Shown: piece after piece, positions 36,273 to 46,180 of the stretch
Layout of the letters: each line of letters opens with the position of its first letter
Numbering within the stretch: the first letter of the stretch is position 1
Source: Pseudooceanicola marinus
Lineage (GTDB): Bacteria; Pseudomonadota; Alphaproteobacteria; Rhodobacterales; Rhodobacteraceae
Length of the DNA stretch: 64,000 bases
Direction: 5' to 3'
Assembly: GCF_020177265.1 (NCBI RefSeq)
Contig: NZ_JAIVMC010000007.1
Coordinates: forward strand, 248,001-312,000
Made by a program: the position numbers and the translations under genes
The notes under the pieces: generated by a model
The model's database searches: none
What the model was told of the DNA's origin: nothing
Seen by the model: only the letters and a program-made list of their open reading frames with translations

Positions 36273-36911
36273 TCAGGAGGCGCCCAGCATCACCGGCTCG
36301 TCATCGCTGACCTCTTCGGCGCTCTCCGGATCGAACTCGGCCATCGATTCCAGCTGTGCCTTGGTGTAGCCCTCGGCTTCCAGCATCTCGATTTCGCCCT
36401 CGGCGGAGGTGGCGGTGCGCAGGTCGCTCAGCGGCAGGGCGACGTCATGTTCGCCAAGACCCAGGAAGCCACCGATGCCGACCACGGCCATCTCTTCGCC
36501 GTTCACCAGCACGACGTTGTCGACCTCGCCGATCACTTCGCCGTTGTCGCCGGCGACTTCATAGCCAACCAGGGTGCTGGCGGTCAGGGTCTCCGGGGTC
36601 ATGTCGTCCATCGACTCGTCGACATTCTCGGCGACGTCATTGGCGGTCTCGCTGATCGCTTCGCCAGCGTCGTTGGCGGTTTCGCTGATGTAGTCGCCGG
36701 TTTCCTCGGCGGCATCGGCGATCTCGTCACCCATCGGTTCACCGTCGTTGTCCAGGTCGATCGCGGTATCGCTTTCGGCCTGCACTTCGGCGCTGTCATC
36801 GGTGATGGCGACCGAGCTGTCGGTGTCGTTTTCCATCTGGGCGAAGGCGGGGGTGGCGGCGGCGATGGCAATGGCTGCGGCGCCGGTCATCAGGGTCTTG
36901 ATCGAAGTCAT
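36273..36911 (-). CDS. Exported PRC-barrel domain protein
   Basis: 212 aa from the ATG at 36911, preceded by AGGAGATCC. A signal peptide runs MTSIKTLMTGAAAIAIAAAT with cleavage after AFA. Then comes a very acidic region (residues 25-110) containing repeated YISETANDAGEAISETAND-type units. A PRC-barrel follows at about 115-185 (ASTLVGYEVAGDNGEVIG, DVALPLSDLR). The acidic repeat suggests an unfolded periplasmic or surface spacer. Ligand unknown. Terminated by a hairpin and followed by accB on the same strand. Confidence 0.85.
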   Translation of the reverse strand: MTSIKTLMTGAAAIAIAAATPAFAQMENDTDSSVAITDDSAEVQAESDTAIDLDNDGEPMGDEIADAAEETGDYISETANDAGEAISETANDVAENVDESMDDMTPETLTASTLVGYEVAGDNGEVIGEVDNVVLVNGEEMAVVGIGGFLGLGEHDVALPLSDLRTATSAEGEIEMLEAEGYTKAQLESMAEFDPESAEEVSDDEPVMLGAS

Positions 36912-37037
36912 GTCGGATCTCCTCTTCCGTCGTGTCATTTCCTGCCGACACAACCGGCATCCCCCGCCCTCAGTTCCGGGAAAAGTTTCGGGAACTTTTT
37001 GCCGGGGTCAGGCATTGAAGGGGCCGCCTGGAAACGC

Positions 37038-37071
37038 GAAAGGCCCCGCGGCAGGTGCCGCAGGGCCTTGT
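37038..37071 (-). terminator. Intrinsic terminator after acs
   Basis: On the minus strand AAGGCCCTGCGGCA pairs with TGCCGCGGGGCCTT, followed by T, about 22 bp after the acs stop. Confidence 0.75.
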
Positions 37072-37092
37072 TTTCAGAGGAATAATGGCGGA

Positions 37093-39045
37093 TCAGCCGC
37101 GGTTCATCCGGTTCTCGATCAGTTCGTCCACCACCGAGGGGTCAGCCAGGGTCGAGGTGTCGCCAAGCGCGCCGTAGTCGTTCTCGGCGATCTTGCGCAG
37201 GATCCGGCGCATGATTTTCCCCGAACGCGTCTTCGGCAGGCCGGGCGCCCACTGGATCAGGTCGGGCTTGGCGATCGGGCCGATCTCGGTCCGCACCCAC
37301 TGTTCCAGTTCCTTGCGCAGCTCGTCCGAAGGCTCCTGATCGTTCATCAGGGTGACATAGGCATAGATGCCCTGGCCCTTCAGGTCATGTGGGTAGCCGA
37401 CCACGGCGGCCTCGGCGACCTTGGCATGCGCCACCAGGGCCGACTCGACTTCCGCCGTGCCCATGCGGTGGCCCGAGACGTTGATCACGTCATCGACCCG
37501 GCCGGTGATCCAGTAGTAGCCGTCCTCGTCGCGGCGGCAGCCGTCGCCGGCGAAGTAGTAGCCCTTGTAGTCCGAGAAGTAGGTCTTCTCGAACCGCTCA
37601 TGGTCGCCCCAGACGGTGCGCATCTGGCCGGGCCAGCTGTCGGCGATGGCCAGCACGCCCTCGCATTTGGTCTCTTCGATGATCGTGCCGGCGGTCGGGT
37701 CCAGAACCACGGGTTGCACGCCGAAGAAGGGCGTGGTGGCCGAGCCGGGCTTGGTGGGCGTCGCGCCGGGCAGGGGGGTGATCATATGACCGCCGGTTTC
37801 GGTCTGCCACCAGGTGTCGACGATGGGCAGCTTTCCCTTGCCGATCTTGTCATTGTACCAGTTCCAGGCCTCGGGGTTGATCGGCTCGCCCACGGTGCCC
37901 AGCACCTTGAGATCCGACAGGTCGATGCCGTCGACGAATTTGTCGCCCTGGCCCATCAGGGCGCGGATGGCGGTCGGCGCGGTGTAGAACTGGTTGACCT
38001 TGTGCTTTTCGCAGACCTGCCAGAAACGGCTGGCGTCGGGGTAGGTTGGCACGCCTTCGAACATCAGCGTGGTGCCGCCGTTGGCCAGCGGGCCGTAGAC
38101 GATATAGGTATGGCCCGTCACCCAGCCCACGTCGGCCGAGCACCAGTAGACATCGCCGTCATGGTAATCGAAGGTCAGCTGCTGGGTCATCGCGGCATAA
38201 AGCAGATAGCCGGCGGAGCTGTGCACCACCCCCTTGGGCCGCCCGGTGGAGCCGGAGGTGTAGAGGATGAACAGCGGATCCTCGGCGCCCATGGGCCGCA
38301 CGGGGCAGTCGGGGGCGACCTGTTCCATCATCGCCTTCACGTCGACGTCGCGGTCCTGGATCCAGGTGGTCTGGTCGCCGGTGTGTTTCACCACCAGGCA
38401 CCGCACCTTGTCGGAGCAATGCAGCAGGGCGGCATCGGCGTTGGATTTCAGCGGCGTGCGGCGCCCGCCACGGGGCGCGGTGTCGGCGGTGACGACAACC
38501 TTGGCCTGGCAGTCGTTGATCCGGTTGGCCAGCGCGTCGGGCGAGAAACCGGCGAAGACCACGGAATGGATGGCGCCGATCCGGGCACAGGCCAACATGG
38601 CGATGGCGGCCTCGGGGATCATCGGCAGATAGATGACGACACGGTCGCCGCGCATCACGCCCTGGGCCAGCAGCACGTTGGCAAAGCGGCAGACCTTTTC
38701 ATGCAGCTCGGCATAGGTGATGTGCTGCGCCGGATCCTCGGGGTTGTCGGGCTCGAAGATGATCGCGGTCTGGTTGGCGCGCGTGGGCAGGTGGCGGTCG
38801 ATGCAGTTGTGGGCGACGTTCATCACCCCGTCCTCGAACCACTTGATGCTGACCTGGCCCAGCGTGAAATCCGTGTCCTTCACCGTGGAAAACGGCTCGA
38901 TCCAGTCCAGCCGTTCGCGGGCTTCCTTGCCCCAGAAGGCCTCGGGATCCTCGATCGAGGCCTTGTACATCGCGGCGTATCTGTCCGCGTCCACATGGGC
39001 GTTCGCCACGAAGTCGGCGGATGGCGGGTAAGTCGTGTTGGTCAT
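37093..39045 (-). CDS. acs: Acetyl-CoA synthetase
   Basis: 650 aa. It makes acetyl-CoA from acetate, ATP and CoA. The P-loop-like motif [16 protein letters not shown], the adenylate motif [12 protein letters not shown] (the second Trp favours acetate-sized substrates), [15 protein letters not shown], and the acetylation-regulated lysine in [14 protein letters not shown] are all present. Start is the ATG at 39045 after GATGAGGAGCCCGTG. It is the last gene downstream of the liv-type transporter, with a 96-bp gap holding a perfect hairpin, so it may be partly independent. Locus context suggests uptake and activation of acetate or a close relative. Confidence 0.95.
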   Translation of the reverse strand: MTNTTYPPSADFVANAHVDADRYAAMYKASIEDPEAFWGKEARERLDWIEPFSTVKDTDFTLGQVSIKWFEDGVMNVAHNCIDRHLPTRANQTAIIFEPDNPEDPAQHITYAELHEKVCRFANVLLAQGVMRGDRVVIYLPMIPEAAIAMLACARIGAIHSVVFAGFSPDALANRINDCQAKVVVTADTAPRGGRRTPLKSNADAALLHCSDKVRCLVVKHTGDQTTWIQDRDVDVKAMMEQVAPDCPVRPMGAEDPLFILYTSGSTGRPKGVVHSSAGYLLYAAMTQQLTFDYHDGDVYWCSADVGWVTGHTYIVYGPLANGGTTLMFEGVPTYPDASRFWQVCEKHKVNQFYTAPTAIRALMGQGDKFVDGIDLSDLKVLGTVGEPINPEAWNWYNDKIGKGKLPIVDTWWQTETGGHMITPLPGATPTKPGSATTPFFGVQPVVLDPTAGTIIEETKCEGVLAIADSWPGQMRTVWGDHERFEKTYFSDYKGYYFAGDGCRRDEDGYYWITGRVDDVINVSGHRMGTAEVESALVAHAKVAEAAVVGYPHDLKGQGIYAYVTLMNDQEPSDELRKELEQWVRTEIGPIAKPDLIQWAPGLPKTRSGKIMRRILRKIAENDYGALGDTSTLADPSVVDELIENRMNRG

Positions 39046-39094
39046 CACGGGCTCCTCATCGCGTGATTAATCGCGGGTCGTTCTAGGCCCCGCG

Positions 39095-39119
39095 CCGGGG
39101 CCGGACAAGCCGGCCCCGG
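39095..39119 (-). promoter_or_regulatory. Perfect hairpin between livF and acs
   Basis: CCGGGGCCGG and CCGGCCCCGG form a 10-bp stem with a five-base ACAAG loop, but no T run follows on the minus strand. It may attenuate read-through or protect the transporter mRNA 3' end rather than end transcription. Confidence 0.5.
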
Positions 39120-39141
39120 TCAGGACTGTCTCACAAACGAG

Positions 39142-39897
39142 TCAGATCGCAAGGTATTCGGCGCGCAATTCCTCGTTGCCCAGCACTTCGGCGGCCGAGC
39201 CATCGAAGACGATGGAGCCGGTGTCGAGGATCACCGCACGGTCCGCCAGTTCCAGCGCGCGCACGGCGTTCTGTTCCACCAGGATGGTCGTGATGCCCTG
39301 TTCCTTGATGATGCGCAGGGTCCTTTCGATCTCGTCCACGATCACCGGGGCCAGCCCTTCGTAGGGTTCGTCCAGCAGCAGCACCTTGATGTCGCGCGCC
39401 AGGGCCCGGGCGATGGACAACATCTGCTGTTCGCCGCCCGAAAGCGTCACGCCCTCCTGCTTGCGGCGCTCGCCGAGGCGCGGGAAGAGGTCATAGAGAC
39501 GGTCCACGGACCAGCCGATGGGGGGCGCGATCTGTGCCAGCTGGATGTTTTCCTCCACCGTCAGGCCGGGGATGATGCAGCGATCTTCGGGCACCAGCCC
39601 GATGCCCGCCTGCGCCGCCTCATGGCTGGCCATGCGGTGCAGCGGCTGGTGATCAAGCCAGATCTCCCCGTGGGTGACCTGGGGGCTGTTCATCCGCGCG
39701 ATGGACCGCAGGGTCGAGGTCTTGCCGGCGCCGTTGCGGCCCAGCAGGGCCAGGATCTCGCCCTCGTGCACGTTGAAGCTGATGTTCTGCACGATGTAGC
39801 TTTCGCCGTAATAGCTTTCCATGTTCCAGACGGAGAGGAAGGCGGGGGCGGTCTCGGCGTAGTTCTTGCCCTTCGAGAAGTCGGGTTTGACGTTCAT
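39142..39897 (-). CDS. livF: Branched-chain-type ABC transporter ATP-binding protein
   Basis: 251 aa. Walker A LLGRNGAGKTSTLR, signature TLSGGEQQMLSIARAL, Walker B VLLLDEPYEGLAP and the His-loop-like VEQNAVRALEL identify an ABC ATPase of the LivF group, which pairs with LivG on the LivHM membrane core. AAAGGATAG precedes the ATG. It lies between livG and acs on the minus strand. The usual liv substrates are branched-chain amino acids, but the acs and ScfR neighbours suggest a carboxylate. Confidence 0.93.
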   Translation of the reverse strand: MNVKPDFSKGKNYAETAPAFLSVWNMESYYGESYIVQNISFNVHEGEILALLGRNGAGKTSTLRSIARMNSPQVTHGEIWLDHQPLHRMASHEAAQAGIGLVPEDRCIIPGLTVEENIQLAQIAPPIGWSVDRLYDLFPRLGERRKQEGVTLSGGEQQMLSIARALARDIKVLLLDEPYEGLAPVIVDEIERTLRIIKEQGITTILVEQNAVRALELADRAVILDTGSIVFDGSAAEVLGNEELRAEYLAI

Positions 39898-39965
39898 GTT
39901 CTATCCTTTCTCACTCATCTTGTCCGAAAACCGGCATCCGCTTTTCGGGATGAGTGACGAACTCC

Positions 39966-40727
39966 TTAGGCCGCAGCCGTTTCGCCAAGGTAGGCTTCGC
40001 GCACCTTGGGGTGGCCCTTGATGTTCTCCGGCACGTCCTCGACCAGCGGCGTACCCTGGGCCAGCACGGTGATCCGCTCGGCCAGGCTGAAGACCACATG
40101 CATGTCGTGCTCGATGATGACGATGGTGATGTCGCGCTTCTGCTTGATCTCCTTAAGCAGGTCGATCGTGTTGTTGGTGTCCGCCCGCGCCATGCCGGCG
40201 GTCGGTTCATCCAAGAGCAGAAGGCGCGGTTCCTGTGCCAGGCACATGGCGATCTCCAGTCGGCGCTTGTCGCCGCGCGACATGGAGGCCGAATGCATGT
40301 GCCGTTTCTCGGCCAGGTTCATGTCCTCCATCATCGCCTCGGCGCGGTCGCGGATCTCAGCATCGCTTTCAACGGAACGGATGCCGTTCAGCTTGAACGC
40401 GCCGTCTCGCTTGGCGAAGCAGGGGATCATCATGTTCTCCATCACCGTCAGGTCGCCGAAGATTTCCGGTGTCTGGAAGACGCGGGAAATGCCCATCTGG
40501 TTGATCTCGTAGGGCGTGCGGCCCAGCACCGACTGGCCGTCGAACATGACCGATCCGGTGTCGGGGATCAGCTTGCCCACCAGGCAGTTCAGCAGCGTGG
40601 ACTTGCCGGCCCCGTTCGGCCCGATGATGGCGTGAACGGTGTTCTCCTTCACGCTGAGGTTCACGTCACCGAGGGCCTGGAGGCCGCCGAAGCGTTTGCC
40701 GACATTCTTTACTTCGAGAATACCCAT
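39966..40727 (-). CDS. livG: Branched-chain-type ABC transporter ATP-binding protein
   Basis: 253 aa from the ATG at 40727 (MGILEVKNVGKRFGG), preceded by GAGGAGCAAG; the upstream in-frame extension is the shadow of livM. Walker A is GPNGAGKSTLL, the signature is SMSRGDKRRLEIAMCL, and Walker B is LLLLDEPTAGM. The signature departs from LSGGQ but is close to other LivG proteins. It begins 10 bp after livM. Energises uptake with LivF. Confidence 0.92.
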   Translation of the reverse strand: MGILEVKNVGKRFGGLQALGDVNLSVKENTVHAIIGPNGAGKSTLLNCLVGKLIPDTGSVMFDGQSVLGRTPYEINQMGISRVFQTPEIFGDLTVMENMMIPCFAKRDGAFKLNGIRSVESDAEIRDRAEAMMEDMNLAEKRHMHSASMSRGDKRRLEIAMCLAQEPRLLLLDEPTAGMARADTNNTIDLLKEIKQKRDITIVIIEHDMHVVFSLAERITVLAQGTPLVEDVPENIKGHPKVREAYLGETAAA

Positions 40728-40737
40728 GTCTTGCTCC

Positions 40738-41937
40738 TCACTCGGCCGGGGTGGATTGGGTGGCGGTCTTCTTCTCGGCATCCTTGCGGCGCAGGAGGCG
40801 GCCCAGACGCTGCCCCCCTTCCACGAGGCCACCGGGCAGGAAGGTCACCACCAGCATGAACAGCAGGCCCAGGGTCAGGTGCCAGCCGGAGCCGACGAAA
40901 TGCTCCAGCACCCAGACCACGGCGTTCTCGATCCCGTCGGGCAGGGCGTGGAACCAGCTGTGCAGGACCTGTTCGTTGATCTTCGAGAAGATGTTCTCGA
41001 AGTACTTGATGAAGCCCGCGCCCAGGACCGGGCCGATCAGGGTGCCGGCGCCGCCAAGGATGGTCATCAGCACCACCTCGCCCGAGGCGGTCCACTGCAT
41101 CCGCTCCGCGCCCGCCAGAGGGTCCATCGAGGCCATGAGGCCGCCGGCGAGACCGGCATACATGCCGGAGATGACGAAGGCTGCCAGGGTGTAGGGCTTG
41201 GTGTTCAGGCCGGTGTAGTTCATCCGCTGCTGGTTCGACTTCACCGCCCGCAGCATCATGCCGAAGGGCGAGCGGAAGATGCGGATGGCCAGGTAGAAGG
41301 CCAGCAGCAGTACGATGGCGCACATGTAGTAGCCGTTGTTGAACTGGAAGGACCAGCCGCCGACATTCATCACCTCGGTCGCGCGCATCTCGATCCCGAA
41401 GAAGTTGGTCACGGGGATCGAGCCGGTGGCCGTTGCGGTCTCGCCCAGGATGCGCGGGTCGTCGAGCGTCAGTTGCAGGCCCGTTTCGCCATTGGTGATC
41501 GGCGTCAGCACCGAATAGGCTAGGCGGAAGGACATCTCGGCAAAGGCCAGAGTCAGGATGGAGAAGTAGATCCCCGTGCGCCGCAGCGAGATATACCCGA
41601 TCAGCATCGCGAAGAGGCCGGAGACGATGACGCTGAGGATGATCGCCGGGACGATGTTCATCGACAGCAGCTTGAACATCCAGACGGCGGAATAGCTGCC
41701 CACGCCCAGGAAGGCCGCATGGCCGAAGGAAAGGTAGCCGGTCAACCCGAAGAGGATGTTGAAGCCGATGGCGAAGATCCCGAAGATCACGAACCGCTGC
41801 ATCAGGTCCGGATAGCCCGCGTTGAACTGCGCCATGGCGCTGTCGGCGGGGAAAGGGTTCAGGATGAAGGGGGCGAACACCACCAGGGCGGCGACGATCA
41901 GCAGCAGGGTGAAGTCTTTCTTGTTCAGTCCCAGCAT
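40738..41937 (-). CDS. livM: Branched-chain-type ABC transporter permease
   Basis: 399 aa, about ten helices. The LivM signature [20 protein letters not shown] and the cytoplasmic coupling segment [13 protein letters not shown] followed by [19 protein letters not shown] are clear. The gene starts 4 bp after the livH stop, with GGAGGACTG as ribosome site inside the livH end, so translation is tightly coupled. An insertion between helices (about residues 130-175) is larger than in Escherichia coli LivM-type proteins and is worth comparing across the family. The C-terminal tail is Lys-rich. Confidence 0.93.
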   Translation of the reverse strand: MLGLNKKDFTLLLIVAALVVFAPFILNPFPADSAMAQFNAGYPDLMQRFVIFGIFAIGFNILFGLTGYLSFGHAAFLGVGSYSAVWMFKLLSMNIVPAIILSVIVSGLFAMLIGYISLRRTGIYFSILTLAFAEMSFRLAYSVLTPITNGETGLQLTLDDPRILGETATATGSIPVTNFFGIEMRATEVMNVGGWSFQFNNGYYMCAIVLLLAFYLAIRIFRSPFGMMLRAVKSNQQRMNYTGLNTKPYTLAAFVISGMYAGLAGGLMASMDPLAGAERMQWTASGEVVLMTILGGAGTLIGPVLGAGFIKYFENIFSKINEQVLHSWFHALPDGIENAVVWVLEHFVGSGWHLTLGLLFMLVVTFLPGGLVEGGQRLGRLLRRKDAEKKTATQSTPAE

Positions 41938-41941
41938 GGGC

Positions 41942-42973
41942 TCAGTCCTCCATCACGCCGCGGCGGCCCAGAAGGCCCCGGGGACGGGCAAGCAGAATGA
42001 CGATGGCGGCGACGTAGATGACGATCTGGTCGATGCCGGGGATGATCGACTTGATCTCGTTCATCGAGGCGAAGCTTTCGAGGATGCCCAGCAGGAAGCC
42101 CGCGGCGACAGCGCCGGGCAGGGACCCCATGCCGCCGACCACGACGACGACGAAGGACAGCACGAGGAAATCCATGCCCATGTGGTAATTGGGCGAGTTG
42201 ATTGGCGCGTACATCACCCCTGCCAGGCCGGCGACGGCGGCAGCCAGGCCGAACATGATGGTGAACCGCTTGTCGATGTTGATGCCCAGCAGGCCCACGG
42301 TCTCGCGGTCCGCCATGCCGGCGCGGACGACCATGCCGAAGGTGGTGAACTGCAGGAAGGCGAAGACGCCGCCGATGATGACCGCCGCGAAGGCGAAGTA
42401 GATCATCCGCCAGTAAGGATAGATGATGGTGTTGGGATCAAAGCCCATCATGGCGCCGAAGTCGAAGGAGCCCTTGAACGCATCGGGCGCGGGCGTCTGG
42501 ATCGGGTTGGCGCCGTAGTAATGCTTGATCAACTCCTGCAGCACGATGGCCAGGCCGAAGGTCACCAGGATCTGGTCGGCATGGGGGCGGCGGTAGAAAT
42601 GCTTGATCAGCCCGCGTTCCATGATGAAGCCGACGGCGATCATGATCGGGATCGAGAAAAGGATCGCCAGGGGCACCGACCAGTCGATGATGGCATGGCC
42701 GAGGTCCGGTCCGAACCATCCCTCGATATAGGGCGTCTTCACTTTCAGCGGGTTACCCAGGAAGTCGGTGCGCGTCGGATCGACGGTCTCGAATGACAGG
42801 TTCAGCAGCTTGTTCAGCGACACGGCACAGAAGGCGCCGATCATGAACAGCGCGCCATGGGCGAAGTTGACCACGCCGAGCGTGCCGAAGATCAGGGTCA
42901 GGCCGAGGGCGATCAGTGCATAGGCACTGCCCTTGTCCAGCCCGTTCAGGATTTGGAGGATGATGGCGTCCAT
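41942..42973 (-). CDS. livH: Branched-chain-type ABC transporter permease
   Basis: 343 aa from the ATG at 42973 ([16 protein letters not shown]). The LivH signature [20 protein letters not shown] is near residue 30 and the coupling helix [18 protein letters not shown] near residue 220. An insertion of about 60 residues between the first helices and the middle ([15 protein letters not shown] to DLGHAIIDW) exceeds the common 290-aa length. GGTAGAGCC precedes the ATG. It lies 181 bp after the binding-protein gene, across a hairpin. Confidence 0.92.
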   Translation of the reverse strand: MDAIILQILNGLDKGSAYALIALGLTLIFGTLGVVNFAHGALFMIGAFCAVSLNKLLNLSFETVDPTRTDFLGNPLKVKTPYIEGWFGPDLGHAIIDWSVPLAILFSIPIMIAVGFIMERGLIKHFYRRPHADQILVTFGLAIVLQELIKHYYGANPIQTPAPDAFKGSFDFGAMMGFDPNTIIYPYWRMIYFAFAAVIIGGVFAFLQFTTFGMVVRAGMADRETVGLLGINIDKRFTIMFGLAAAVAGLAGVMYAPINSPNYHMGMDFLVLSFVVVVVGGMGSLPGAVAAGFLLGILESFASMNEIKSIIPGIDQIVIYVAAIVILLARPRGLLGRRGVMED

Positions 42974-43111
42974 GGCTCTACCTTGGCTCTGTCGGCGCGC
43001 CCCGTGCCGGGCGGCCGTGCGGAAGTAGGGGGAGAGGGGCCGCACCGGTCAGGCGCGGCCCTCGGAAACGGGACGGGAAGGGGGGACAGGTGGTGCGTCC
43101 TGCCCCCGCCC

Positions 43112-43137
43112 GTCGCGGGGAGGGTTCCCCCCGCGAC
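43112..43137 (-). promoter_or_regulatory. Intercistronic hairpin between binding-protein gene and livH
   Basis: GTCGCGGGG and CCCCGCGAC form a perfect 9-bp stem with an 8-base loop, 18 bp past the binding-protein stop. Such hairpins commonly stabilise the abundant binding-protein message and limit read-through to the permease genes. Confidence 0.6.
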
Positions 43138-43154
43138 CCCGTGCCCCGCAGGCG

Positions 43155-44495
43155 TCAGGCGCCGGCGTTGCAGGACCCGAGCGCGCCGCCCGAGAACATC
43201 GGGTGATCCGGCGCGTAGGTGACCTGATCGACGGGCGTGACCTCGACCACTTCCAGAAGGTCGAACTCGGAGGTCGGGTTGTCCTTCCCCTTCACCACGA
43301 GCACGTCCTTGAAGCACTGGTGGTCATCGGCACGATACAGCGTCTTGCCGTTGCCCAGGCCGTCGAACTCGTAGCCCTCCAGGGCCTCGGCCACGGCGCA
43401 GGGGTTGAAGGAGCCCGCGCGGGCCACGGCATCCGCATAGAGCAGGGTCTGCACGTAGCAGGTGTGCGCGGCCTGGGACGGCGGGAAGCCGTACTTGGTG
43501 CCGAAGCTCTTCACGAAGGCCTGGGAGCCCGCGTCCTGCAGCGACCAGTGCCAGTTGGTCGACCCGAAGATGCCCTTCACGTTCTCGCCGGCGCCGCGCG
43601 CCATCAGGCGCGAGTAGAGCGGCACGACGATCTCGAACTGCTTGCCGTTGACCATCTTCTCGCGCAGGCCGAACTGCACGGCATTGGTCAGCGAGTTGAC
43701 CATGTTGCCGCCGTAGTGGTTCAGGATCAGCACGTCGGCGTCCGTTTGCAGGATCGGCGTGATGTAGGAGGAGAAGTCGGTCGCCGCCAGCGGGGTGCGG
43801 ACGGTGTTGACGGTTTCCCAGCCCAGCGACTCGGTCGCCGCCTTGATCGATTCCTCCTGGGTCCAGCCCCAGGTGTAGTCGGCGGTCAGGTGATAGGCCT
43901 TGCGATCGGTGCCGTACTGCGAGGCAAGCACCGGGGCGAGGGCCGCGCCGGACATGTAGGCGTTGAAGAAGTGGCGGAAGCCGTTGGCCTTCTTGTCCTT
44001 GCCCGTGGTGTCGTTGGAGTGGGTCAGGCCGGCCATGAAGATCACGCCCGCTTCCTGGCAGAGACCCTGCACGGCCACGGCCACGCCGGAGGACGAACCG
44101 CCGGAGATCATCACCGCGCCGTCCTTCTCGATCATCGACTTGGCCGAGGCACGGGCCGCGTCGGACTTGGTCTGGGTGTCGCCGGTCACGTATTCGACCT
44201 TCTTGCCCAGGATGCCGTTGCCCTCCAGCACCTGCGAGCTGAAAGTCTGCATCATGCCGCCGTCGCCTTCACCGTTCAGGTGCTCGACCGCCAGCTGGAA
44301 GGCGCGCAGTTCGTCGGCGCCTTCGTCCGCATAGGGGCCCGACTGGGGCACGTTGAAGCCCAGGGTGACGGTGCCGCCCGTGGGTTCGTTGGTGAAGGCG
44401 CTTGCGCCCGAGGTGAAGATGGTCGGCAGAGCAAGACCGGCGCCAGTCACGGCACCGGTTTTCAATAGCCCGCGACGGGTCAGAAAGTTCGTCAT
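43155..44495 (-). CDS. ABC transporter periplasmic substrate-binding protein (Leu/Ile/Val-binding family)
   Basis: 446 aa. A twin-arginine-like signal runs NFLTRRGLLKTGAVTGAG, with cleavage after GASA. The type I periplasmic binding fold is shown by TVTLGFNVPQSGPYADEGA, AVMISGGSSSGVAVAVQGL and GLTHSNDTTGKDKKANGFRH. Cysteines near the C-terminus (NPCAVAEAL, HQCFKDV, GSCNAGA) may pair. GGGAGGAATCC precedes the ATG. It is first in the operon and divergent from the ScfR-type regulator across an AT-rich promoter region. The ligand is not known; neighbours point to a short-chain acid. Confidence 0.9.
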   Translation of the reverse strand: MTNFLTRRGLLKTGAVTGAGLALPTIFTSGASAFTNEPTGGTVTLGFNVPQSGPYADEGADELRAFQLAVEHLNGEGDGGMMQTFSSQVLEGNGILGKKVEYVTGDTQTKSDAARASAKSMIEKDGAVMISGGSSSGVAVAVQGLCQEAGVIFMAGLTHSNDTTGKDKKANGFRHFFNAYMSGAALAPVLASQYGTDRKAYHLTADYTWGWTQEESIKAATESLGWETVNTVRTPLAATDFSSYITPILQTDADVLILNHYGGNMVNSLTNAVQFGLREKMVNGKQFEIVVPLYSRLMARGAGENVKGIFGSTNWHWSLQDAGSQAFVKSFGTKYGFPPSQAAHTCYVQTLLYADAVARAGSFNPCAVAEALEGYEFDGLGNGKTLYRADDHQCFKDVLVVKGKDNPTSEFDLLEVVEVTPVDQVTYAPDHPMFSGGALGSCNAGA

Positions 44496-44642
44496 GGATT
44501 CCTCCCTAGATCAGGTGCGCCCGGACCTCCTCCGCCCGGCCACTTCATCACGATCGGGTTCAATACCCGAGCGCATGATGCAAAAGGATCATGGCAGAGG
44601 AATGGAAAAGCGATCAACAACCCACTTTCATTACTTGATTTT

Positions 44643-44688
44643 TTTGTAAATTAATCGACTATACGAGTGCGAGTTGTGTAAATTAATC
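44643..44688. promoter_or_regulatory. Paired operator in the AT-rich divergent promoter (ScfR site candidate)
   Basis: The 11-bp unit GTAAATTAATC occurs at 44646-44656 and 44678-44688, 32 bp apart (three helical turns), in unusually AT-rich DNA between the binding-protein gene and the regulator. The first copy overlaps TTTGTAAA, which resembles the TTTGCAAA-like motif I recall for PccR of Rhodobacter. Same-face spacing suggests cooperative binding, probably by the adjacent regulator. Confidence 0.6.
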
Positions 44689-44731
44689 AATGTTGCGCCG
44701 CAGAATATGGTTGAAAGAACAGGGAAATTTG

Positions 44732-46072
44732 ATGGCTGAACGTGGCAGGGGCGGATCGCTGACCGGCACGCGGATTCGCGAAAGGCGCAATCTGGTGGGC
44801 ATGCGGCAGGCGGAACTGGCCCGACGGGCGGGCATCTCGGCCTCCTATCTCAACCTGATCGAGCACAATCGGCGCAGAATCGGCGGGAAGTTGCTGCTGT
44901 CGCTGGCCGAGGCGCTGGGGGTCGAGCCCTCCGCCCTGTCGGAGGGCGCGGAGGCCGCGCTTCTGGCGCAGTTGCGCCAGGCCGCCGCAGACCGGCCCGA
45001 GGCCGGTGCGGACCTGGAACGGATCGAGGAATTCGTCGGCCGTTTCCCGGGCTGGGCGCAACTGGTGGCGCAGCAGGGGCAGCGCCTGGGGGCCTTGCAA
45101 CAGGCCGTGGAGGCGTTGACTGACCGCCTGACCCATGACCCTCACCTGGCGGCTTCGCTGCACGAGGTGCTGTCGACCGTCACGGCGATCCATGCCTCTG
45201 CCGAGATCCTGGTGGCGGAAAAGGAGCTGGAGCCCGAGTGGCGGGATCGTTTCAACCGCAACATCCGCGAGGACAGCGCCCGCCTGGCCGAGGGCGCGCG
45301 GCGGCTGGTCGAGGAACTGGACGAGGGCGAGACCAGCGAGGCGGCCATCGCCTCTCCCCAGGACCAGGTCGAGGGGTTCCTCAGCGATCACGGCTTCCAC
45401 TTTCCCGCGCTGGAAGGGGGCGCGGAGGACGGTGCGGTGGAGGCGCTGCTGTCGACCGCCGGCGAACGTCTTGGGTCGGGCGCCGCCCGGCTGATGGCGC
45501 GGCGAGTGCTGGACCGATACGCGCGCGAAGCGGCGGCGCTGCCGGTCTCGGCGGTGATAGAGGCCCTGCCGGAGGGCGTCGTGCTGGACCCGGCGGCCCT
45601 TGGCGCGCGCTTCGGCGTCGATGCCGGGCGGATGATGCGCCGCCTGGCAACACTGCCCGCCGACCGGCTGGCCGAGAAGGGGCAGGCGCCCCTGGGCCTG
45701 GTCGCTTGCGACGCCTCGGGCACGCTGACCTTCCGCAAGCCGCTGGACCGCTTCCCTCTGCCACGCTTCGGCGCGGCCTGTCCGCTCTGGCCGCTGTTCC
45801 AGGCGCTGAGCCGGCCGATGATGCCCATTGCCGGCAAGATCCGCCTGGCGGGCCGGTCGGAGGGAGTCTTCGTCACCCATGCCATTGCCCAGCCCGTGGG
45901 CGCCCCCGTGGCCAACCGCGATCCCACCTTCGAGGCGCATATGCTGATCCAGCCGGGGCGGGCCGAGGATCCTGTGGACCTGCCGCGCGTCGGGGTGACC
46001 TGCCGGATCTGCCCGAAAGCGGATTGCCGAGGGCGCCGCGAACCCTCCATCATGGCGGAAAGCGGGGGCTGA
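44732..46072 (+). CDS. ScfR/PccR/RamB-family XRE-type acyl-CoA regulator
   Basis: 446 aa. N-terminal XRE helix-turn-helix: MRQAELARRAGISASYLNLI, residues about 24-43. The long C-terminal domain ends with the cysteine-rich family motif GVTCRICPKADCRGRREPSI. These short-chain fatty acyl-CoA regulators (PccR, RamB and relatives) sense acyl-CoAs and control acetate, propionate or glyoxylate genes. I start at 44732 after AGGGAAATTTG; an ATG at 44690 lies in the operator and has no ribosome site. It is divergent from the transporter-acs operon, its likely target. Confidence 0.88.
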   Translation: MAERGRGGSLTGTRIRERRNLVGMRQAELARRAGISASYLNLIEHNRRRIGGKLLLSLAEALGVEPSALSEGAEAALLAQLRQAAADRPEAGADLERIEEFVGRFPGWAQLVAQQGQRLGALQQAVEALTDRLTHDPHLAASLHEVLSTVTAIHASAEILVAEKELEPEWRDRFNRNIREDSARLAEGARRLVEELDEGETSEAAIASPQDQVEGFLSDHGFHFPALEGGAEDGAVEALLSTAGERLGSGAARLMARRVLDRYAREAAALPVSAVIEALPEGVVLDPAALGARFGVDAGRMMRRLATLPADRLAEKGQAPLGLVACDASGTLTFRKPLDRFPLPRFGAACPLWPLFQALSRPMMPIAGKIRLAGRSEGVFVTHAIAQPVGAPVANRDPTFEAHMLIQPGRAEDPVDLPRVGVTCRICPKADCRGRREPSIMAESGG

Positions 46073-46180
46073 GGCCTTTTGGCGTCACTGATTCCGTTTC
46101 CGCGCGAGAAGGCGCTTTCAACGCGCCCGTGAAGACTGCTAGAACTTTCCGGCATTGCTCTGCTGGGAGGGGAGGACCGA

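Noticed and set aside
43112-43137. Full terminator ending the binding-protein transcript
   Set aside because: No T run follows, and livH continues in the same direction without a clear new promoter, so an intercistronic hairpin is the safer call.
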